This document shows, in pieces, positions 34,348 to 43,306 of a DNA stretch of 64,000 bases; position 1 is the stretch's first letter, and the number at the start of each line of letters is the position of its first letter. Both the position numbers and the translations under genes were made by a program. Source of the stretch: Herbidospora sakaeratensis (GTDB taxonomy: Bacteria; Actinomycetota; Actinomycetes; Streptosporangiales; Streptosporangiaceae); the NCBI RefSeq assembly GCF_001570525.1, contig NZ_BBXC01000016.1, positions 62,001-126,000 on the forward strand. Direction: 5' to 3'. The notes under the pieces are model-generated. The model was not told where the DNA came from. It ran no database searches and worked only from the letters and a program-made list of their open reading frames with translations.

Positions 34348-36369
34348 TTACGGCACCGATGCCTGGCGTTGTTCCACTGGGCTCCTGCCCATCAGACGGC
34401 GCAGCAACCGCTGACCTGGGCGATCAACAAGCCGGTATACAGCATACGACAGAAGAATCGATGCCAGCATCGTGCCCCCGGCGAGCACCCACGGATTTAT
34501 AGATTCCCGGAATTCCGGGATAAGTACCGCCGAGACGTTCTGATGTACCAGGTAGAGGGGGTACGTCAGCGCCCCGACCGTCGTGAGCGCCCGCCACCGC
34601 ACCCACCGCAACCACCCGAGGGCGACGGCCGCCATGAGCACGTAGATGACCGTGATCCAGGCGATGACGGCCGGCGGCGGCGCCGGGAAGTTCTTGATCC
34701 CCACGAGGTCGATGCGGCTCTGCATGCGCTCCAGGGCCGCGTACAGGGAACAGGCGTAGCCGACCAGGACGAACCCCCACCGGGTGACGGTGGAGCCCTC
34801 GCGGTGGATCAGGTAGAAGGCCATGCCGGCGATGAAGTAGGGCGCCTGCCGGGGCATGACGATCTCGGTGACGATGGGGTTCTGCAGCCACTCGGCGAAG
34901 ATCGCGGCGGCCAGCCACACCCACATGAACCCCAGGGCCCGCCGCAGGTTCACGCCCATGATCACCACGATGGAGATCAGGAAGTAGAACTTCAGCTCCA
35001 CCCAGAGCGACCAGAACACTCCCCCGGCCGGGATGACGCCGAACGCCTCCTGCAGCATCGTGAGGTTGATCGCGTAGCCGACCGTGTCGAGGTTGGGTTT
35101 GAAGTACTCGACGCTCGTGTACGTGTAGAGGACGTACAAAGCGATCACGGTGAACCAGTAGGCCGGATAGAGCCGCGCGAACCGGGACACGGCGAACCTG
35201 CGCAGGCTGTGCCCCCAGGCGCTCATCAGGATGACGAACCCGCTGATGAGGAAGAACAACTCGACCCCGAGGATACCGAGCGTCGCGAAGTACTTGACCG
35301 GCTCGAACAGCACCACCGGCGACTCGTCCCACAACGACCGAGAGGCCGCCATGTAGTGGAACGCCATGACCGCGAACGCGGCCAGGAACCGCAACAGGTC
35401 GAGTTCCACCAGCCGGGGTTGCCGCACGGGCGGAGCCAGCCCGGTCCGCGGCTCGGCCCCGGGCACCGCGGGCGGCGTCCCGCCCCGGCCCCGCCGGCCC
35501 CCACCCCGCCCGGCGGGCGCCTCCCGTTCGGGCGCCGCCACCGAAGAGTCCGCCCCTAACCCGAGCCACTGCCCGGTCACGGGCGCCTCCGCTCCCCCGG
35601 TCCAGGTGCCGGCCCCAGCCCGCGCTCCACCCTGATGCGGCGCAGACACGTCAGGTCCGTCCGGCCACGCAAAGCCACGCCCATCGGCATCAGCCCCGGC
35701 GGGCCACACCCGCGCATCCCCGGCCGCGGGCCCACCAGGCCAGGCCACACCCTGCGTCGACTGAGGCGCGCCCATCCCCGGAGAACCAGGCCCGGTCGGC
35801 CAGGCCACACCTTGTGGCTGCCGAGGCAGGTCCGACGCGGCGGCACCGGATCCCGCCGGCCAGGCCCCACCCTGTGTCCGCTGGGACGTGTCCGGCCCCG
35901 CAGAACCAGGCCCAGCTGGCCACGACAAGCCCTGCGTCCGCTCAGGCGTGTGCGTCCCCGCAGAACCAGGCCCGGCCGGCCAGGCCACCGGCGCATCCGG
36001 ACCTGCTGAACCGGACCCAGCCGACCACGACAAGCCCTGCGTCCGCTCAGGCGTGTGCGTCCCCGCAGAATCGGCTCCAGGCCCGCCCGGCCAGGTCTGG
36101 CCCTGCGTCGGCTGCGGCGCATCCGGCCCGGTGGAAGCGGATCCGGGGTCACTCGGCCAGGCCGCACCCGGCTCCGGCGTGTTGGGGAAAGGCGGCTGCG
36201 AGCCGACAGGCCGCGCGTCAGGGGGGCCGTAGGCCCCGGGGGCGGGTGGTGGTTCGGGCGCGTGGGGCCAGACGCGGGCGTCGCCCGGTTGGGGGGTTCC
36301 CGGCCACGCGCCGCCGGGAACGGGGTCGGGTCGTCGGGGGTGGTCCCCGTTCCACGCCCCGCGCGTCAC
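34348..36369 (-). CDS. OafA-type acyltransferase with a long repetitive N-terminal tail
   Basis: A 673-residue membrane acyltransferase (acyltransferase-3 family), which O-acylates cell-surface sugars or lipids. The C-terminal half (residues 319-673) has about ten membrane helices, starting LVELDLLRFLAAFAVMAFHY with the family's catalytic His in AFHY. The first 318 residues are predicted disordered, dominated by Gly, Pro, Ala and Trp, with a 20-residue repeat (Trp at 130, 150, 170, 190, 210). GTG 36369 has GAGGG six bases upstream; the frame stays open further but lacks better starts. It sits between dop and mpa, an unusual place. Confidence 0.87.
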   Translation of the reverse strand: MTRGAWNGDHPRRPDPVPGGAWPGTPQPGDARVWPHAPEPPPAPGAYGPPDARPVGSQPPFPNTPEPGAAWPSDPGSASTGPDAPQPTQGQTWPGGPGADSAGTHTPERTQGLSWSAGSGSAGPDAPVAWPAGPGSAGTHTPERTQGLSWPAGPGSAGPDTSQRTQGGAWPAGSGAAASDLPRQPQGVAWPTGPGSPGMGAPQSTQGVAWPGGPAAGDARVWPAGADADGRGFAWPDGPDVSAPHQGGARAGAGTWTGGAEAPVTGQWLGLGADSSVAAPEREAPAGRGGGRRGRGGTPPAVPGAEPRTGLAPPVRQPRLVELDLLRFLAAFAVMAFHYMAASRSLWDESPVVLFEPVKYFATLGILGVELFFLISGFVILMSAWGHSLRRFAVSRFARLYPAYWFTVIALYVLYTYTSVEYFKPNLDTVGYAINLTMLQEAFGVIPAGGVFWSLWVELKFYFLISIVVIMGVNLRRALGFMWVWLAAAIFAEWLQNPIVTEIVMPRQAPYFIAGMAFYLIHREGSTVTRWGFVLVGYACSLYAALERMQSRIDLVGIKNFPAPPPAVIAWITVIYVLMAAVALGWLRWVRWRALTTVGALTYPLYLVHQNVSAVLIPEFRESINPWVLAGGTMLASILLSYAVYRLVDRPGQRLLRRLMGRSPVEQRQASVP
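35725..36102 (-). repeat. 60-bp coding repeats in the acyltransferase tail
   Basis: Roughly six imperfect copies of a 60-bp unit encode 20-residue repeats of the type TQG-x-x-WPAGPGSAG. Trp residues recur exactly every 20 positions over the last five copies. The DNA copies share words such as CAGGCCACACCCTG and CCGGCCGGCCAGGCCAC on the plus strand. Such repeats can change copy number by slippage or recombination. Confidence 0.8.
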
Positions 36370-36456
36370 TTCAGGCCCTCGCGTTTGTTTCCGCACCAAT
36401 ACCGCACAACCGGCAACGCTACAACGTCCCGGCGACAATCAAGGCGTCACAAACGA

Positions 36457-36496
36457 AAAACGGCACGTCTCCCGTATCGGGAGAACGTGCCGTTTT
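36457..36496 (-). terminator. Strong terminator downstream of mpa
   Basis: Arms AAAACGGCACGT with CTCCCG, closed by a three-base loop and its complement, form an 18-bp stem with a single bulge. On the minus strand it ends in a TTTTT run, making it the clearest intrinsic terminator in the window. It lies 10 bp after the mpa stop. Confidence 0.88.
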
Positions 36497-36505
36497 CGCA
36501 ATTCC

Positions 36506-38269
36506 CTACAGGTACTGCCCCGTGTTGGCCACCGTGTCTATTGACCTGCCGGCCTCGGTGCCCTGCTTGCCCTGCACGAGGGTGCGGATGTAGACGATCC
36601 GCTCGCCCTTCTTGCCGGAGATGCGGGCCCAGTCGTCGGGGTTGGTGGTGTTCGGGAGGTCTTCGTTCTCCCGGAACTCGTCGACGCAGGCGGCCATCAG
36701 GTGCTGGATGCGCAGGCCCTTCTGGCCCGTCTCCAGGAACTGCTTGATCGCCATCTTCTTGCCCCGGTCGACGATGTTCTGGATCATCGCGCCGGAGTTG
36801 AAGTCCTTGAAGTAGAGGACTTCCTTGTCACCGTTGGCGTAGGTCACCTCGAGGAAGCGGTTCTCCTCGATCTCGTTGTACATGCGCTCGACGACCCGCT
36901 GGATCATCTCGGCGATCGTGGACTCACGGCTGCTGCCGTGCTCCACGAGGTCGTCGGGGTGGAGCGGGAGGTCGGAGATCAGGTACTTGGAGAAGATGTC
37001 CTTCGCCGCCTCGGCGTCGGGCCGCTCGATCTTGATCTTCACGTCGAGGCGGCCGGGCCGCAGGATCGCCGGGTCGATCATGTCTTCGCGGTTGGAGGCG
37101 CCGATGACGATGACGTTCTCCAGGCCCTCGACGCCGTCGATCTCCGACAGCAGCTGAGGGACGATGGTGTTCTCGACGTCGGACGACACACCCGAGCCAC
37201 GCGTGCGGAAGATCGAGTCCATCTCGTCGAAGAACACGATCACCGGGGTGCCCTCGGACGCCTTCTCGCGCGCCCGCTGGAAGACCAGGCGGATGTGCCG
37301 CTCGGTCTCGCCGACGTACTTGTTCAGGAGCTCCGGGCCCTTGATGTTGAGGAAGAAGCTCTTGCCCGACTGGCCGGTCTTCTCCGCGACCTGCTTGGCC
37401 AGGGAGTTGGCGACCGCCTTGGCGATGAGCGTCTTGCCGCAACCGGGAGGGCCGTAGAGCAGCACGCCCTTGGGCGGGCGGAGCTTGTGCTCCCGGAACA
37501 GGTCGGCGTGCAGGTAGGGAAGCTCGATGGCGTCCCTGATCTGCTCGATCTGGCCGCGCAGGCCGCCGATCTCGTCGTAAGAGATGTCGGGCACCTCTTC
37601 GAGGACGAGCTCCTCGACCTCCGACTTGGGAATGCGCTCGTAAACGTAGCCCGAACGCGGTTCCAGCAGGAGTGAGTCGCCCGACCGGATCGGCTGCTGC
37701 AGCAGCGACTCGGCGAGCTTCACGACGCGCTCTTCGTCGGCGTGCGATATCACGAGCGCGCGCTGCCCGTCTTCGAGCAGCTCCTTCAACATCACGATCT
37801 CGCCCACGTCTTCGAAGCCCAGGGCTTCGACCACGTTCAGCGCCTCGTTGAGCATGACCTCCTGGCCGCGCTTCAACGAGTCGACGTCGACGGCGGGGCT
37901 GACGTTCACCCGGAGCTTGCGCCCGCCGGTGAACACCTCGATCGTGCCGTCTTCTCTGGCCTCGAGGAAGACGCCGAAACCGGATGGCGGTTGCGCCAGC
38001 CGGTCGACCTCCTCCTTGAGGGCGACGATCTGGTCCCTGGCCTCCTTGAGGGTGGCCACGAGCCGTTCGTTCTGGCCTGTGAGGGCGACCACCTGAGCTT
38101 GAACGTCGTGGAGACGCTCCTCCAGCACCCGCGCCTGGCGGGGGGATTCCGCAAGCTTGCGGCGCAACGCGGTGATCTCCTCCTGAAGGAAGGAGACCTG
38201 TGTTGTGAGGTCGGCGACCTCCCGTTCGCGCTGCGCGGCCCGAGCCTCTGCGTCATCGCGAGCTGCCAC
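36506..38269 (-). CDS. mpa: Proteasome-associated AAA+ ATPase Mpa/ARC
   Basis: Mpa (ARC) is the hexameric unfoldase that captures Pup and threads substrates into the 20S core. The 587-residue product has an N-terminal coiled coil (residues 8-92), a double OB region (about 95-235) and the AAA+ domain with Walker A GPPGCGKT (273-280), Walker [10 protein letters not shown] and the arginine finger region [11 protein letters not shown]. It ends GQYL, the docking tail that binds PrcA pockets. GTG 38269 follows GGAGGTGA. Strong terminator follows. Neighbours dop and trmI fit the conserved order. Confidence 0.98.
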   Translation of the reverse strand: MAARDDAEARAAQREREVADLTTQVSFLQEEITALRRKLAESPRQARVLEERLHDVQAQVVALTGQNERLVATLKEARDQIVALKEEVDRLAQPPSGFGVFLEAREDGTIEVFTGGRKLRVNVSPAVDVDSLKRGQEVMLNEALNVVEALGFEDVGEIVMLKELLEDGQRALVISHADEERVVKLAESLLQQPIRSGDSLLLEPRSGYVYERIPKSEVEELVLEEVPDISYDEIGGLRGQIEQIRDAIELPYLHADLFREHKLRPPKGVLLYGPPGCGKTLIAKAVANSLAKQVAEKTGQSGKSFFLNIKGPELLNKYVGETERHIRLVFQRAREKASEGTPVIVFFDEMDSIFRTRGSGVSSDVENTIVPQLLSEIDGVEGLENVIVIGASNREDMIDPAILRPGRLDVKIKIERPDAEAAKDIFSKYLISDLPLHPDDLVEHGSSRESTIAEMIQRVVERMYNEIEENRFLEVTYANGDKEVLYFKDFNSGAMIQNIVDRGKKMAIKQFLETGQKGLRIQHLMAACVDEFRENEDLPNTTNPDDWARISGKKGERIVYIRTLVQGKQGTEAGRSIDTVANTGQYL

Positions 38270-38476
38270 GCCCCGTCACCTCCTTCCCAGTAGAGGAAAG
38301 ACTACTCAAGTCCCTACCAATCTGACGGCCTTGAAAAACGTAGCCCACTGGTGTTCGTCTAGTTACGTGGAGTGTTTGCTAGTTAGTGCCATTTCGGTGG
38401 GTTTATCTGCGTGAGCACATGGAACACGGTGTTTGTTCCCGCTGTCACGGTTGTTTGCCGGTTTGCCGCTAAATCG

Positions 38477-39340
38477 TCACTGGTCTTCCGTACCCTCCCC
38501 ATACGCCCCCTTTGCCGGGCGGCGACGCCTGGGCGGCGGCGTGACGCCGTCCGCCATGCGGCGGGCGGTGACGAGGAAGCCGGTGTGCCCGACCATGCGG
38601 TGATCGGGACGGACGGCGAGACCTTCGACATGCCAGTCGCGAATCAGGGTCTCCCACGCGTGGGGCTCCGTGAAACTCCCGTGATCGCGAAGTGTCTCGA
38701 CGGTCCTTGACATCTGGGTCGTCGTGGCCACGTAGCAGCAGATCACGCCGCCGGGGGTCAGAGCTTTGCTCGCCGCGTCGACGCACTCCCACGGGGCGAG
38801 CATGTCGAGGATGACGCGGTCGACGTCGGTCTCGTCGAGGGCCTCGTTGAAGTCGCCGACCACCAGGCGCCACTGCTTGAGCTCGCCGCCGAAGAACTTG
38901 GTCACGTTCTTGGTGGCGACCTCGGCGAAGTCGGCGCGGCGTTCGTACGACGTCAGCGAGCCCTCCGTGCCGATGGCGCGCAGCAGGAAGCAGGACAGCG
39001 CCCCCGAGCCGACGCCGGCCTCGACGACCTTGGCGCCGGGGAAGATGTCGGCCATGGCGACGATCTGCGCCGAGTCCTTCGGGTAGATCACCGCCGCGCC
39101 GCGCGGCATCGACAGCGTGTAGTCGGACAGCAGGTGGCGGAACGCCAGGTAGTTGATGCCGCCCGACGAGCGCACGACGGACCCCTCAGGCTGCCCGATC
39201 AGGTCGGCGTGGGCGATCATGCCCTTGTGGGTGTGGAAGACGCCGTCCTCTTTGAGCGTCACGGTGTGGCGCTTGTTCTTCGGATCGGTGAGCTGAACCT
39301 GATCTCCGGCCTGGAACGGGCCGTGCCTGCGAAAACCCAT
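38477..39340 (-). CDS. trmI: tRNA (adenine-58-N1) methyltransferase TrmI
   Basis: TrmI methylates A58 of the tRNA T-loop. The 287-residue product begins MGFRRHGPFQAGDQVQLTD, with a small N-terminal beta domain and a SAM-binding Rossmann fold (VVEAGVGSGALSCFLLRAIG, residues 105-124; DRVILDMLAPWE for motif IV). The C-terminus is basic (PPPRRRRPAKG). ATG 39340 lacks a clear ribosome site; TAGCCT lies seven bases upstream, so it may be leaderless. It lies upstream of mpa on the same strand as in Mycobacterium, and 207 bp separate them. Confidence 0.95.
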   Translation of the reverse strand: MGFRRHGPFQAGDQVQLTDPKNKRHTVTLKEDGVFHTHKGMIAHADLIGQPEGSVVRSSGGINYLAFRHLLSDYTLSMPRGAAVIYPKDSAQIVAMADIFPGAKVVEAGVGSGALSCFLLRAIGTEGSLTSYERRADFAEVATKNVTKFFGGELKQWRLVVGDFNEALDETDVDRVILDMLAPWECVDAASKALTPGGVICCYVATTTQMSRTVETLRDHGSFTEPHAWETLIRDWHVEGLAVRPDHRMVGHTGFLVTARRMADGVTPPPRRRRPAKGAYGEGTEDQ

Positions 39341-39401
39341 GGCGGCAAGGCTAATGGCAAAACGTTTGTCCCCCGACTCGGACGACTGATAGCAAGAGGC
39401 C

Positions 39402-40499
39402 ATGTACCCCCGCGAATCCATCTCATCCGGACCGATCATCCTCCGGCCGGCCGTCGAGGCCGACATCCCCGCCGTCGCGCGCGCCTGTTCCGACCCGCTG
39501 ACCCAGCGCTTCATCCCGGCCCTGCCCAGTCCGTACACGGAAGAGGACGCCCGGTATTGGCTGATGGAGATCTGCGAGGAGCGGTGGAGGACGGGCGGGG
39601 CCGAGTTCATCATCGCCGACGCCGCGACCGGCGAGCTGAACGGGGTGATGGGGCTGCACCTGCCCGACCGGTTCGGCAACGTCGAGGCGGGCTATTGGGT
39701 GGCCCCGTGGGCGCGCGGCCGCGGCGTGGCCTCCGCGGCCCTGCGGGCCGTCACCTCGTGGGCCTTCGAGCAGGGGGCGCCCCGGGTGCACCTGGTCGCC
39801 GAGATGGAGAACGTGGGCTCGCAGAAGGTCGCGCTGGCGGCCGGGTTCCGCCACGAGGGGCTGCAGCGCGGCGGCGGCCCGGTCCGCGGCGGGGGCCGGG
39901 CCGACATGGCCCTGTTCGGCCGGCTGCCCGGCGACTCCGGGGAGCCGATCAGGCCGTTCCTGCCGTTCCTGCCCGAGGGCGGCCTGACCGACGGCGTCGT
40001 CGCGCTCACCATGCTGACGGGCGACGACGCACCGGCCTACCAGGCGCTGGCCTCGATGCCCGACGTGGTGCGCTACCGCGTGCCGCCGGAGGCGCCGCCG
40101 TTCGCCGAGACGCTCTACCGGTGCGCCGGGGCCGGATATCGCTGGCTGGCCGGCGTCCAGGCCGAGATGGCCATCCGCGACGCCGAGACGGGCGCGTTCG
40201 CCGGAGACATCCAGTTGTCGCACCTGACCCCGCCCATGCGGGAGGCCATGGTCGGCTACAGCCTGCACCCCGACTTCCGGGGCCGCGGCCTGGTCACCCG
40301 GGCGGTCGAGTTGCTCGCCGAGTGGGCGTTCACGCAGGCGGGCCTGCGGCGGCTGATCTCCGGCACCAACCCGGAGAACCTGGCCTCCCAGGCCGTGCTG
40401 GAGCGGGCCGGGTTCACCCGGCTCGGGACCCAGAAGGAATATCTGCCGGGTCCCGACGGGACGTGGACCGACAACGTCGAATGGCTCAGGCTCCGCTGA
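39402..40499 (+). CDS. Tandem GNAT N-acetyltransferase
   Basis: A 365-residue protein with two RimJ/RimL-like GNAT domains (residues 10-180 and about 200-365). Each has the acetyl-CoA loop: WVAPWARGRGVASAALRAV in the first and LHPDFRGRGLVTRAVELL in the second, plus the N-x-x-S elements ENVGSQKVALAAGF and NPENLASQAVLERAGF. Both domains look competent. The substrate is unknown. It diverges from trmI across 61 bp and its 3' end overlaps the aminotransferase gene by 14 bp on the other strand. Confidence 0.9.
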   Translation: MYPRESISSGPIILRPAVEADIPAVARACSDPLTQRFIPALPSPYTEEDARYWLMEICEERWRTGGAEFIIADAATGELNGVMGLHLPDRFGNVEAGYWVAPWARGRGVASAALRAVTSWAFEQGAPRVHLVAEMENVGSQKVALAAGFRHEGLQRGGGPVRGGGRADMALFGRLPGDSGEPIRPFLPFLPEGGLTDGVVALTMLTGDDAPAYQALASMPDVVRYRVPPEAPPFAETLYRCAGAGYRWLAGVQAEMAIRDAETGAFAGDIQLSHLTPPMREAMVGYSLHPDFRGRGLVTRAVELLAEWAFTQAGLRRLISGTNPENLASQAVLERAGFTRLGTQKEYLPGPDGTWTDNVEWLRLR

Positions 40500-41709
40500 A
40501 CCTCCTGGCGGTCGTGGCGAACGCCGCGTCGGTGCCCTCCAGGGCGCGGTCGATCTCGGCGTCGGTGTGGGCGGTCGACAGGAACCAGTTGTGCCAGGGG
40601 TGCAGATAGACGCCCTCGGCCAGGCAGGCGGCCGCCCAGAAGACGCCCCGCTCCAACGTGGCGTCGCCGTCGAACGAGAGCCACGGGATCTGCACCGGGC
40701 CCGTCTGGTTGATCGTGAAGCCGTGGCTCTTGGCCTGCTCATACAGTCCGGTACGCAGCCTCGCCCCCGCGCGTTCGATCAGGGCCGGGCCGCCGGACTC
40801 CCGGAGGATCTCGATCGTGGCCTTGGCGGCGCCCATGGCGGCCGAGGAGAACCAGAACGACCCGGTCGAATAGAGGGTCTGGGCCGCGTTCTTGAGCGCG
40901 TCGGCGCCGGTGACGGCCGCGACGGCGTGGCCGTTGCCCATGGCCTTCGACCAGGCCGAGAGGTCGGGACGTACACCGAAGGGCTCCCAGGTGCCCCTCA
41001 GGTCGAGCCGGAAGCCGGCGCGGACCTCGTCGATCACCAGGGCCGCGCCGAGGCGGTCGGCCAGCGCCCTGATCCCGAGAGCGAAGCCGGCCTCGGCGAG
41101 CGCCTGGTCCTCGAAGGAGTCGTGCTTGAACGGGGTCACCAGGATGGCCGCGACGTCGTCGCCGGCCTCGGCGGCGGCCCGCTCGGCGTCGGCCAGGTCG
41201 TTGTAGGCGAACTCGACGGTGTCGGCGCGCTGGTTGGGCGTGACGCCCGAGAGGCCGGGCGTGCACCACGGGTCGGCGCCGTGGTAGGCGCCGTGGGCGA
41301 CCAGGACCTTCGTGCGGCCGGTGGCGGCGCGGGCGACCATGAGGGCCTGGGTGGTGGCGTCGGTGCCGTTCTTGGAGAACATGGCCCACTCGGCGGCCGG
41401 GATGAGGTCGACGAGCAGCTCGGCGAGCTCGACCATGATCGGGCCGGGCCCGTTGAGGCAGTCGCCCTGGGCCTGGAGCCGGGCGGCGGCCTCCTCCACG
41501 CGGGGGTTGCGGTGCCCGACGATCATGGGACCCCAGGAGCACATCAGGTCGACGTACTCCCGTCCGTCGGCGTCCCACTGGCGGGCGCCCTCGCCCCGGA
41601 CGAAGAACTGGGGGTAGGTGTCGCCGTGGAGGGCGGCGTTGAGGTGGCCGTACATGCCGCCGGGGATGACCTTGGCGGCGCGGGCGCGCAGATCGGCGTC
41701 CAGGGACAT
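40486..41709 (-). CDS. Class III PLP-dependent aminotransferase (GSAM-like)
   Basis: A 407-residue fold-type I aminotransferase. The PLP lysine is Lys255 in SAWSKAMGNGHAVAAVTG, and Asp227 in VIDEVRAGFR contacts the pyridine nitrogen. FSKNGTDATTQALMVARAAT binds the phosphate. It resembles glutamate-1-semialdehyde aminomutase-like enzymes, but the neighbours are not heme genes, so it probably acts on another amino or oxo compound. ATG 41709 follows GAGGAAG. It begins 16 bp after pfkB and is likely cotranscribed. Confidence 0.9.
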   Translation of the reverse strand: MSLDADLRARAAKVIPGGMYGHLNAALHGDTYPQFFVRGEGARQWDADGREYVDLMCSWGPMIVGHRNPRVEEAAARLQAQGDCLNGPGPIMVELAELLVDLIPAAEWAMFSKNGTDATTQALMVARAATGRTKVLVAHGAYHGADPWCTPGLSGVTPNQRADTVEFAYNDLADAERAAAEAGDDVAAILVTPFKHDSFEDQALAEAGFALGIRALADRLGAALVIDEVRAGFRLDLRGTWEPFGVRPDLSAWSKAMGNGHAVAAVTGADALKNAAQTLYSTGSFWFSSAAMGAAKATIEILRESGGPALIERAGARLRTGLYEQAKSHGFTINQTGPVQIPWLSFDGDATLERGVFWAAACLAEGVYLHPWHNWFLSTAHTDAEIDRALEGTDAAFATTARRFSGA

Positions 41710-41725
41710 GGGGGAAGTCTTCCTC

Positions 41726-42634
41726 TCAGGACAGCAGGGCGGCGGCGCCGTCCAGGTTCGCGTCGGAGCCGAGGCCGCCGGCCACGCGGGCGGCGACGGC
41801 GGTGCCCAGACGGGCCGATTCGAGCACCGGACGCCCGGTGAGCAGCCCGGCGGCGAAGCCGGCGCAGTAGGCGTCACCGCATCCGGTCGTGTCGATCACC
41901 TGGACGTCTTCCGCGGGCACCCGGGTGAGCCCGTCGGACGTGGCGACCAGGCTGCCCTCGGCGCCGAGCGTGATGATCACCGTGCTCGGGCCCTCGGCGA
42001 GGAGGCTCTTGGCGGCCTCCTCGACGGTCGGGGCGCCGGTCATCCTGAGGGCCTGCTCCTCGTTGGGCAGGAAGTGGTCGACGTGGGGCAGGAAGGTCTT
42101 CGCGGCGGGCATCAGGTCGGGCATGTTCGACAGCAGGTCGAGGGTGACCTGCGTGCCCCGGCCCCGCACCTCGTCGAGCAGGGCGTGGAAGGCGGGGTCG
42201 TGCAGGCCCCAGGTGGCGTCCATGCCGCCGAGGTGGAGGACCGTGGCGCCCCTGATCACGTCGGCGTCGACGTCGGCCGTGGAGAGCCCCAGGTTGGCGC
42301 CGGGCACGTGGAACGAGGGCCGCCCGCCGTCGGGCCTGATCGGCAGGATCGAGGCGGCGGTCTGCTCCCCCGGCTTGCGCGTCACCCGGGAGACGTCGAC
42401 GCCGTGCCGGTTCATGATCATGAGCAGGAAGTCGCCGAGTTCGTCGTCGCCGACGGCCCCGAGCGAGGTGACCGGAAGGCCCAGCTTGGCCAGCACGACC
42501 GCCGTCCCGGCGGCGGCCCCGGCGGCGGTGATGCGCACCTGCTCGACCAGATGGGTGTCCTGGCCGGCCGGGATCGACTCGACGGGCCGGGCGAGCACGT
42601 CCACGATGTGGACGCCGAGCGTGACTACCGACAT
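41726..42634 (-). CDS. PfkB-family carbohydrate kinase
   Basis: A 302-residue ribokinase-like sugar or nucleoside kinase. The N-terminal glycine motif is present as AAGAAAGTAVVLAKLG, and the C-terminal catalytic motif as DTTGCGDAYCAGFAAGLL with base Asp254. GGNPANTA-like contacts are altered (ITAAGAAAG), so substrate preference cannot be assigned. ATG 42634 lacks a ribosome site and lies seven bases after TATCAT, suggesting leaderless translation. It diverges from the TetR gene across a palindromic operator and is followed by the aminotransferase. Confidence 0.9.
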   Translation of the reverse strand: MSVVTLGVHIVDVLARPVESIPAGQDTHLVEQVRITAAGAAAGTAVVLAKLGLPVTSLGAVGDDELGDFLLMIMNRHGVDVSRVTRKPGEQTAASILPIRPDGGRPSFHVPGANLGLSTADVDADVIRGATVLHLGGMDATWGLHDPAFHALLDEVRGRGTQVTLDLLSNMPDLMPAAKTFLPHVDHFLPNEEQALRMTGAPTVEEAAKSLLAEGPSTVIITLGAEGSLVATSDGLTRVPAEDVQVIDTTGCGDAYCAGFAAGLLTGRPVLESARLGTAVAARVAGGLGSDANLDGAAALLS

Positions 42635-42673
42635 GGCCTGGATGATAGACGGGCGCCCGACTAAAATGTCAAC
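42635..42673. promoter_or_regulatory. Bidirectional leaderless promoter with palindromic operator
   Basis: The 39 bp between pfkB and tetR contain the near-perfect palindrome TAGACGGGCGCCCGACTA (42646-42663; one mismatched pair). Toward tetR, TAAAAT (42662-42667) ends six bases before the ATG. Toward pfkB, TTGACA (42672-42667) and TATCAT (42647-42642) are 19 bp apart and the ATG follows after seven bases. One bound repressor dimer would cover both promoters. Confidence 0.7.
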
Positions 42674-43258
42674 ATGCCGAAGATCGTGAACCATGACGAA
42701 CGCAGGGAAGAGGTCGTCGCCGCGGCCCGGCGCATCATCCTGCGCGAGGGAATCGAGGCCGCGACCACGCGGGCGATCGCGAAGGAGGCCGGCTACTCCA
42801 ACGGGGTGCTGACCCACTACTTCGCCGACAAGGATGAAATCCTCCTGTCGGCCCTGCGCACGAGCCACCGGCGCATCACCGAACGCCTGGCCGCGAAGCT
42901 GACCGGCCTGACGGGCCTGGCGGCGCTGCGCGAACTCCTCCTGGACAACCTGCCGATGGACGAGGAGCGCGAACGCGAGACCGGCCTGGAGATCGGCTTC
43001 TGGGCCCGCAGCCTGACCTCGCCGGCGCTGCTGCGCACCCAGCGCGAGGAGGCGGCCGACCTGTGCCTGCTGGTGCGCACCCTGCTCCAGAGCGCGGCCG
43101 ACGCCGGGGAGATCGCGGATGAGGGCCTCGACGACACGGCCGAACGGCTGCTGGCCCTGGTCGACGGGCTGAGCCTGCACCGCCTGCTCTACCCCGACCG
43201 GGCGTCGAGGATCGAGGAGATCATGCTCGCCGAACTCGACCGGCTCCGCCTCCCCTGA
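42674..43258 (+). CDS. TetR-family transcriptional regulator
   Basis: A 194-residue TetR-type repressor. The N-terminal HTH (residues 8-55) reads EEVVAAARRIILREGIEAAT then TRAIAKEAGYSNGVLTHYFA. The C-terminal ligand domain has ERERETGLEIGFWARSLTSP and resembles BetI-like members. ATG 42674 is preceded by TAAAAT at six bases, so the message is probably leaderless. It should bind the palindrome in the 39-bp gap and control itself and the pfkB-aminotransferase pair. The ligand is likely a substrate or product of that pair. Confidence 0.93.
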   Translation: MPKIVNHDERREEVVAAARRIILREGIEAATTRAIAKEAGYSNGVLTHYFADKDEILLSALRTSHRRITERLAAKLTGLTGLAALRELLLDNLPMDEERERETGLEIGFWARSLTSPALLRTQREEAADLCLLVRTLLQSAADAGEIADEGLDDTAERLLALVDGLSLHRLLYPDRASRIEEIMLAELDRLRLP

Positions 43259-43272
43259 CCCGGGGGAAAAGC

Positions 43273-43299
43273 GGAACCCCGGCGGGCGGCCGGGGTTCC
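43273..43299. terminator. Bidirectional terminator between tetR and FHA gene
   Basis: Arms GGAACCCCGGC (43273-43283) and GCCGGGGTTCC (43289-43299) form a perfect 11-bp stem with a five-base loop, between two convergent stops. It can serve both strands. Confidence 0.8.
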
Positions 43300-43306
43300 G
43301 TCGTGC

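Noticed and set aside
40486-41709. hemL, glutamate-1-semialdehyde aminomutase of heme synthesis
   Set aside because: Motifs fit the broad class III family, but neighbours are a PfkB kinase and TetR regulator, and no other heme gene is near; a specific heme role is not supported.
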